Origin: Evernia prunastri
Lineage: Eukaryota > Ascomycota > Lecanoromycetes > Lecanorales > Parmeliaceae
Assembly: GCA_003184365.1 (NCBI GenBank)
Contig: NKYR01000046.1
Location: 62,001 to 126,000, forward strand
DNA: 64,000 nt
Direction: 5' to 3'
Part shown: in pieces, positions 58,520 through 64,000 of the stretch
Numbering within the stretch: position 1 is the first letter of the stretch
Layout: the number at the start of each line of letters is the position of its first letter
Notes under the pieces: model-generated
Databases searched by the model: none
What the model was told of the DNA's origin: nothing
The model's input: the letters and a program-made list of their open reading frames with translations, nothing else
Position numbers and translations under genes: made by a program

Positions 58520-60520
58520 CTACCCTTGCAAATGCTTCTCGACGTCTTTAAAGCAAAGATTCATATCCTCTAAGAGGCTGCGCCGATGTCGAAATCTGCC
58601 CACCACGACACGCCAGATCTTTCTGTCAACCGCCTCTCGTCGGGAATGAATCACACGATGGATTATTATGTCCCGCCCCGAGGCCGTAGCCCGCTCTACA
58701 GCGCGAATCCCAGGGAGCAACCCCGGCTCAGTATCTCTCAGACTCTTCCAACGTCTGATATGCTCAGGTCTATAAAAAGGCGGTTTTTCCTCGTTATAGA
58801 CTTTGTGAGCATGCGTGTAAGCCATCGTCGCTTCGTTAGGCAAAAGCTCCCATCCTTCAATGAGTTCGGAATTCCGCAAGCACATTTCTCTAAAATCCGA
58901 GCTGACAGCCATTAACGCGCCACGGGTTTCGACGTCTTCTATGTTCTCGATGATGAGGCGATAGATCTCCATAGGAAAGCATCCCCAAGCGGGTGCTGAG
59001 AGCGGCCCCGGAGTTCGCGTTGAAGGATCGAGGAAAAGGGCTAAGGCAAGGAAGGACGGCTCGGTCTTGTTGATCTGGGGAAAGAACTCCAAATTGGCCG
59101 TTTCACAAAGGTCAAAATAAATGCTCCCACTACCCTCCTCGTCGTATTCAGGGTCCCAGTCTTCGATTTCATCGTTCTCGCTCTCAGTGCCGTTAGGGTC
59201 ATCATTCTGCCGAGCCTGTCTCTTATCTCTGGCATACTTTCTCGCCGCAATATGCTCCTTACGCCGCAGTAACTCTTTGAGCTCGGATGTTGAAAACCGT
59301 TCTCGCGGATCCTGGGAGGGTTGATCTCGGAAAACGAAAAGAGGGAGTGGTTTAGTATGCTGCACCTTGTCACCCGGAAACACTCTAACAAGGACGATAT
59401 GGGCGATGGAAATCAGCAGTGCATCGACAAGCTGCTGTAAACAGGTCTCGCGAGCACGTTGGACGACTCTAGCAACTCCTTCGGAAACGATGTCGGGGTT
59501 GTCTAGCCGTGCGACCAGGTGTACCAATACGCCTTCGAACCAGTACATGCACGATTTAGGGGCAGAACCGGCAGGATTATCATTAAGGTGTGAACCAACA
59601 CCCATGTGGGCGAGGAATTCTGGTCCCCCGTCATCATTAGTGCTATTCATCAAGTTCGCGCTGCCATGAGTATCATTGTCGGCTATTCGCACGTCCTCCA
59701 CGAGGGAAACATTCTGGCGGCCAGAGGCCAGGCAAAGAATGGTGAAGGCGATCTCCCGGAAAGGAAATTCATCGGGCTTCCATCCGAGGAGAAGGTGAGC
59801 AAGCACTTGCCATTGAGCTCGTTGGAAAATTTGAAAGAGCCTGGCGCAGAAGAGTGGTTCGTGTCGCTGTGTGGGATGTAACCCGTTGATTCCTTTTGCT
59901 GTGACGACTTCGATATTCAGCTCCTCATACAGCCGAAGCAATTCCGCATCTGGAGAATCCGACCTTACAACTACGCTTGTGATTGCGTGTTCGGGTAACA
60001 GATATGGCAGCAGAAGTCGCTGTCCAGTGTCAGTCTTCGCCAGCGCCTCTATCCATCCAACACTCGATATGTCTCCCATGTTGAAATGAGCACCGTGATC
60101 GACACTAAAGATTTCCCTATCAAGATCGATGACATAAACCCATTCAATCATTCTATCGTTAAATATTGGCTCATACGAAGGGAGCGGAAGTTCGACCGAA
60201 TAGTCACAAGCATCATAAAACCAGTACAGCGTTGCTCCTTCCGACACCTCACTTGCAGTCTCTGGATGCTGACCATCGAATTCTCCGTCGATCGTTTCTT
60301 CTGCGCTGGGACGCTTCACATGCAGGAAGTTTTCGAGGGCTGAATCCCACTCGGAAGCCTTTGCGCGCTGCTTGGCTAGCCATTTCTGGTATTCCTCTGG
60401 ATCGCTGGGGATCTGGCTCACCAGATCTGCGCCATAGCCATCCGGGTAGCTGTCATAATGGTTATAAAAGCAATAGTATCGCCCGCGGAAGCGAATGATT
60501 TTATAGCCTCGGGTGCCCAT
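58520..60520 (-). CDS. Conserved fungal protein of unknown function (MGTRGYK family)
   Basis: A single exon of 666 residues. The N-terminus MGTRGYKIIRFRGRYYCFYN is a strongly conserved opening I recognise in many ascomycete proteins of unknown function. An Asp/Tyr-rich region follows (YDSYPDGYGADLVSQIP, and EWVYVIDLDREIFSVD), then a helical middle and an acidic stretch (ENDEIEDWDPEYDEEGSG). Near residue 540 an F-box-like segment appears (AWGCFPMEIYRLIIENIEDV). No signal peptide or membrane helix is visible. It may mediate protein interaction, but there is no biochemical clue. Confidence 0.78.
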   Translation of the reverse strand: MGTRGYKIIRFRGRYYCFYNHYDSYPDGYGADLVSQIPSDPEEYQKWLAKQRAKASEWDSALENFLHVKRPSAEETIDGEFDGQHPETASEVSEGATLYWFYDACDYSVELPLPSYEPIFNDRMIEWVYVIDLDREIFSVDHGAHFNMGDISSVGWIEALAKTDTGQRLLLPYLLPEHAITSVVVRSDSPDAELLRLYEELNIEVVTAKGINGLHPTQRHEPLFCARLFQIFQRAQWQVLAHLLLGWKPDEFPFREIAFTILCLASGRQNVSLVEDVRIADNDTHGSANLMNSTNDDGGPEFLAHMGVGSHLNDNPAGSAPKSCMYWFEGVLVHLVARLDNPDIVSEGVARVVQRARETCLQQLVDALLISIAHIVLVRVFPGDKVQHTKPLPLFVFRDQPSQDPRERFSTSELKELLRRKEHIAARKYARDKRQARQNDDPNGTESENDEIEDWDPEYDEEGSGSIYFDLCETANLEFFPQINKTEPSFLALALFLDPSTRTPGPLSAPAWGCFPMEIYRLIIENIEDVETRGALMAVSSDFREMCLRNSELIEGWELLPNEATMAYTHAHKVYNEEKPPFYRPEHIRRWKSLRDTEPGLLPGIRAVERATASGRDIIIHRVIHSRREAVDRKIWRVVVGRFRHRRSLLEDMNLCFKDVEKHLQG

Positions 60521-62758
60521 GACGGCTGTGTCTCGAGAGATTGAAGGAAAAGAAGAAGCTTAGAGACCCTTACGAAGATTAAATGTGCACGACAAGGAGC
60601 GCGGTATGACTCACTCAGCACGTACATAAAGCGGTGAGGGGTTCTTCATGCGGCTAACCAGATGTCTCAGTGGCCTAGAAATAGGAGCAAATCTCCCATG
60701 CGCAACCGGCATTAAGGATCACCGTTTTTTCATTACGCTTGACGCTACGTCACATGATGGAGGTGAACAAGGCAGGTGACGAGAGCCCACCAGGTATCGC
60801 TAAGTAGCTATTACTAACATTTGAAGGATCTCAGTCCCTCTCTTTGCATGGTTTTCCATTTTCTCTTTCTATAAACATTATGCAAAGTCGCAACGAGGAG
60901 GCCGTTCGCGAAACAGCTGTAGCTGATGTGGGCTCGGTTTGCGTCGCTTCTCGTCACCGTATCAATCGACGCAGGCGTCAGCCTCCTGCAAGCATTTTTC
61001 AGTCAAGGCACACGGGAACCGAACCCTGCGGTTCTTCCCATAAGAAGATGTATACTTGATCTCGAAAGAGCGCAGTGGAGGTTCGACGTGATTGCGTGCT
61101 AAGTACATACGTCTCGAAGCAAAGTCTCACAGAGCAGTCTCACAGGTCTCAGCGGAAGAGTATGGATAGCCTGAATCGCTGGCGTCCATGTATGTATGGA
61201 TGGTGAGCACACGCGTCATCAGATCCGGCGCTGCTGATTTCGAATCTCCAGTACCGGACCCGTATGACTGTTCCGAGCATATACGGCCCCGAACGTCACC
61301 ACGCAGTAATTCATGCTCTTCGCGCCTAGTCTCGGCGTCGTAGGCCACATGGAAAGGCAGGCGCCGTTGACGGAGTAGGCTATTTCCAGCACGGTGATGA
61401 GAAACCTTCTATGTCCAAGACAGTCCCCAAAGAAGCTAAGTCCGAGTCTGGAGTTGTGAGCGGCTTGTTCAGCACCACAGAGCGGAATGGATGAATGAAG
61501 ACTAGTAGCTGGCGCTGCTCAAAACAATAAAGGCGTCAGATCCTACAGGAGACTTGATGTTAATTGATGCTGGTAAAGGGTTGGTGGTCGTCGTTATTCC
61601 AATGGCAGGTTGAGTGCGTTGACCGACCGAAGAGAAGTAAGCAAGGGATGTATGCGAAGGAGCCTGAGAGCAATTCAAGGAAAGGCATATTGGTTATAAG
61701 CTGTAAGACGCAAAGTAAAGGATCTTAACGGGTTCTTGTCAGAGAACCCTTCAGGAACAAGCCGGCCCTTCGACCTTGCCACTTGGTGACTGGATTTCAT
61801 AAAATTCATGCGTGTATGGGACTGCAGATGCATTTGATAGGGTATCGACGCAAACAAATCGTTTCCATTCGTCGATGAACGTTGAAACAGAAACGACTAT
61901 ACGCACGAATTACCATACTCTTGCAGGTAAAGGATTGAGGTCTAGCAAAAGCCCGTGATGAATGTCCTCTTTTTCTGGCGATGCGCCTAAATTGTAGCAA
62001 ATGAAGGAATGTGCTGGTTTTTGGGTATGTATTCATGGAGTGTGTCTGTCTGCAACCAGATGCGATTCCCGGGCACCGGCACCTCCCTCGTATTCAGTGG
62101 ATACAGGCCACCAGCATCAAAAGATTGCCGACTCGGCAGTCTCCACTTCCATCATTCCTTCCTTCTGGAGGAGATATCCAACCCGGCTGAGCCGCATTAC
62201 CGAGTCGAGTCGCAGTACCTACTCTACTTCATAAGTCGAGCTAAGTTTGAACGTGGGGAATGAAAGGTCCAAGCAGCATTTAGGTCAGTGAGCCCGGTCC
62301 GCTATTGGATTTCATCCTTTCAGCGTCGAATGGAGTTTCAACAGCGTGCCCACAGAGTCTTGAGTGAGACTTCGAGGACGAGGACGAGGACGAAGTACAC
62401 GCACGCGTCGTCGACATTTCACCTTTATGGCGAGCAGATATCACGGGCTAGACTTGGGAGGGAGACTGATAGTGCGGATATCAACGCAACTAGTTGCAAG
62501 CGATGGGAGGAAAAGGGAGGACTTGATAATAGAACGCACCCCTTCTGCCACTTTGGTTCTGTAGAAGAGGTACCGGAAGGTCAGAGTGGGTGGGAGTGGA
62601 CAGCTTGCTTCCTTTCAGGTAAATACAAACACTGCTGCAGAGTCGATATACAAGGCTGCTTTTTACGATTGTATATCTCGTGCGGTCATATTCTCTCGAC
62701 CTGAAAGGCTTCTGTCTCGTCTCACGCTTCTCACATCCCTTTTGAAGTATGACCTCAC
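60521..62758. other. Gene-poor region, about 2.2 kb
   Basis: No supported gene. It includes the promoter of the 666-residue protein at the left and the 3' flank of the AIF-like gene at the right. Only short random open frames are present. Confidence 0.45.
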
Positions 62759-64000
62759 TCACATCTTTATTTCCCCTGGCAATGGAATGTTTCTGACATC
62801 TAAGCCCTTTCGCAATTCCGACAGCCCAGGCATTTTCCCTTGCCTCATCAATTCCGCACTCTGGGTCATGATTGGATCCATCATCATACTCGCCACAGCT
62901 ACCACTGTGTCACCTTTCCCGTAGAAGGCAGCAAACTTGCCTTCTTTTGGCTGACCTTGCAAAACCAATTCATCCCATCCATTCGGAGTATTACCGCAGT
63001 ATCTCAGCTGACTGCCCATTGCTGACCAGAACACTGGTATGAAGACCTTTGGCTTGGAGGAAGGCGAGACGATAGTCTTAGCAACAGCGCGGCCTGCATT
63101 CTGTGCGACGTTCCAATGCTCGATACGGGTCAAGCTACCATTGCTCCCAGGGCCGTGATAGGGATATGTTGCTATATCGCCAATCGCATAGACATCTTTG
63201 TGACCCTTGACAGCAAAATGTTCGTCGACCTGAAGAGAGCCGTCCTTTTCTAAGGACACTGCTTTGTTGTCTTTCAAGAAGCCAGTAGCTGGGCCGACGC
63301 CGGTGCCAAGGATGACGAGATCGGCAGGCAGAATGGTACCATCTTTTAAGGTGACCGAGCCAACCTTTTTGGAATCCTCCTTGGAGGGTCCGGCAGCCTC
63401 GACACCAGCATTCATGTGGAACTTGACACCATTCTTGGAGACAAGATTTTGGAAAACTTCACCAACTTCGGCGCCCATGATGCGCTCCAAAGGGCGAGAT
63501 TCCATGCCGACGATGGTGACATCGTTGCCAGAGGCTAGGCAGTTTCCAACTTCCATTCCTATGAAGGAGGAGCCCACGACGACAATCTTCTTGCCCTTCT
63601 TCTCACCAACAGCAGAGACGATAGCTTGCGCATCCGGAAGTGAGCGGAGCAGGAATACGTTGGAAAGATCTTTGAATCCGGGCAAGGGCAGTGATTTGGG
63701 TACACCACCAGTGGCGAGGATGAGCTTGGTGTAAGGGTAGGAAGAACCAGACTTGGTGGATACTGACTTCTTTTCAAAGTCGACGCTGATAACTTCGTCC
63801 GACACCGTTTCAATGGAGGATTCTTTGTACCATTCCTGGGGTCGCAATTCCAGTTTGGATGCGTCTGTCATCAGGGCTTTAGAGAGTTTGGTACGGTCGA
63901 TAGGGAGGTTAGGCTCGGTCGAGATCATGATGATGGCGCCTTTAAACTCCTGCTCACGGAGGGCCTGCACAGCGCCCAATGCTCCACTTCCTCCTCCCAC
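62759..64000 (-). CDS. AIF-like FAD/NADH oxidoreductase, 5' truncated
   Basis: The frame is open to the last base, so the N-terminus lies beyond the window. The visible 413 residues start within the FAD-binding Rossmann motif (GGGSGALGAVQALRE). An LILATGG motif and the NAD(P)H-binding fold (KKIVVVGSSFIGMEVGNCL) follow. The second FAD motif (DVYAIGDIATYPYHG) and a C-terminal domain ending RNIPLPGEIKM complete it. This is a class I pyridine nucleotide-disulphide oxidoreductase of the AIF/AIFM3 type. AIFM3-like members carry an N-terminal Rieske domain, which would fall outside this window, so its presence is untested. Fungal AIF-like proteins act in mitochondria or cytosol in redox balance and cell death. 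Confidence 0.85.
   Translation of the reverse strand: MGGGSGALGAVQALREQEFKGAIIMISTEPNLPIDRTKLSKALMTDASKLELRPQEWYKESSIETVSDEVISVDFEKKSVSTKSGSSYPYTKLILATGGVPKSLPLPGFKDLSNVFLLRSLPDAQAIVSAVGEKKGKKIVVVGSSFIGMEVGNCLASGNDVTIVGMESRPLERIMGAEVGEVFQNLVSKNGVKFHMNAGVEAAGPSKEDSKKVGSVTLKDGTILPADLVILGTGVGPATGFLKDNKAVSLEKDGSLQVDEHFAVKGHKDVYAIGDIATYPYHGPGSNGSLTRIEHWNVAQNAGRAVAKTIVSPSSKPKVFIPVFWSAMGSQLRYCGNTPNGWDELVLQGQPKEGKFAAFYGKGDTVVAVASMMMDPIMTQSAELMRQGKMPGLSELRKGLDVRNIPLPGEIKM

Overview
This window is nuclear DNA of a filamentous ascomycete (Pezizomycotina). The gene complement, especially the small conserved Cys proteins, the SRR1-like gene, the HeLo-like/STAND relic and the family opening MGTRGYK, would fit Leotiomycetes, but that placement is an inference. 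Introns are short (47-106 nt apart from three longer ones), with GT-AG borders and CTRAY-like branch sites. Genes sit on both strands with no operon logic. Coding density is moderate, with several 1-3 kb gene-poor stretches holding microsatellites and two single-N gaps.

Layout. 1-828: 3' end of a fungal rhodopsin-like membrane protein with a His-rich tail. 829-2821: non-coding, with an assembly-gap duplication. 2822-7703 (-): tricalbin, seven exons. 8550-10398 (-): Sti1/Hop co-chaperone, divergent from RNA polymerase III subunit C34/RPC6 (10701-11843). 12838-14093: secreted GH128-type glucanase. 14277-14822 (-): Pmp3-family protein. 14.8-20.4 kb: gene-poor, with possible coding relics near 15.2-16.2 kb. 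20452-23384: Zn2Cys6 transcription factor. 24875-25463 (-): split gene for Tom6. 26537-29010: decayed gene with a HeLo-like/STAND N-terminal domain. 30153-31909 (-): membrane-anchored fucose-lectin-like protein. 35201-38690 (-): nucleoporin Nup85, divergent from an ADIP-domain coiled-coil protein (38998-40766). 43584-43838: small Cys protein. 45107-46714: APH-fold kinase-like protein. 47040-47480: candidate small Cys/His protein. 48443-50188: secreted Thr-rich protein with two Cys modules. 50333-50967 (-): V-ATPase subunit G, divergent from Pet117 (51202-51531). 52201-54553: coiled-coil protein. 55561-56716: SRR1-like protein. 58520-60520 (-): 666-residue protein of unknown function. 62759-64000 (-): AIF-like oxidoreductase, truncated by the window end.

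Most genes are housekeeping (ER-plasma membrane contact, chaperoning, Pol III, nuclear pore, V-ATPase, mitochondrial import and COX assembly). Accessory genes (lectin-like, secreted Cys-rich, STAND-related relic, APH-like) lie between them. I see no biosynthetic cluster, CRISPR array, tRNA, rRNA or intact transposon. The least ordinary observations are the multiply disabled STAND-related gene, the V-ATPase G gene with an apparent GC-AG intron and a 9-nt micro-exon, and the secreted double-Cys-module protein with a possible alternative 3' splice. I found no convincing undescribed multi-gene system.
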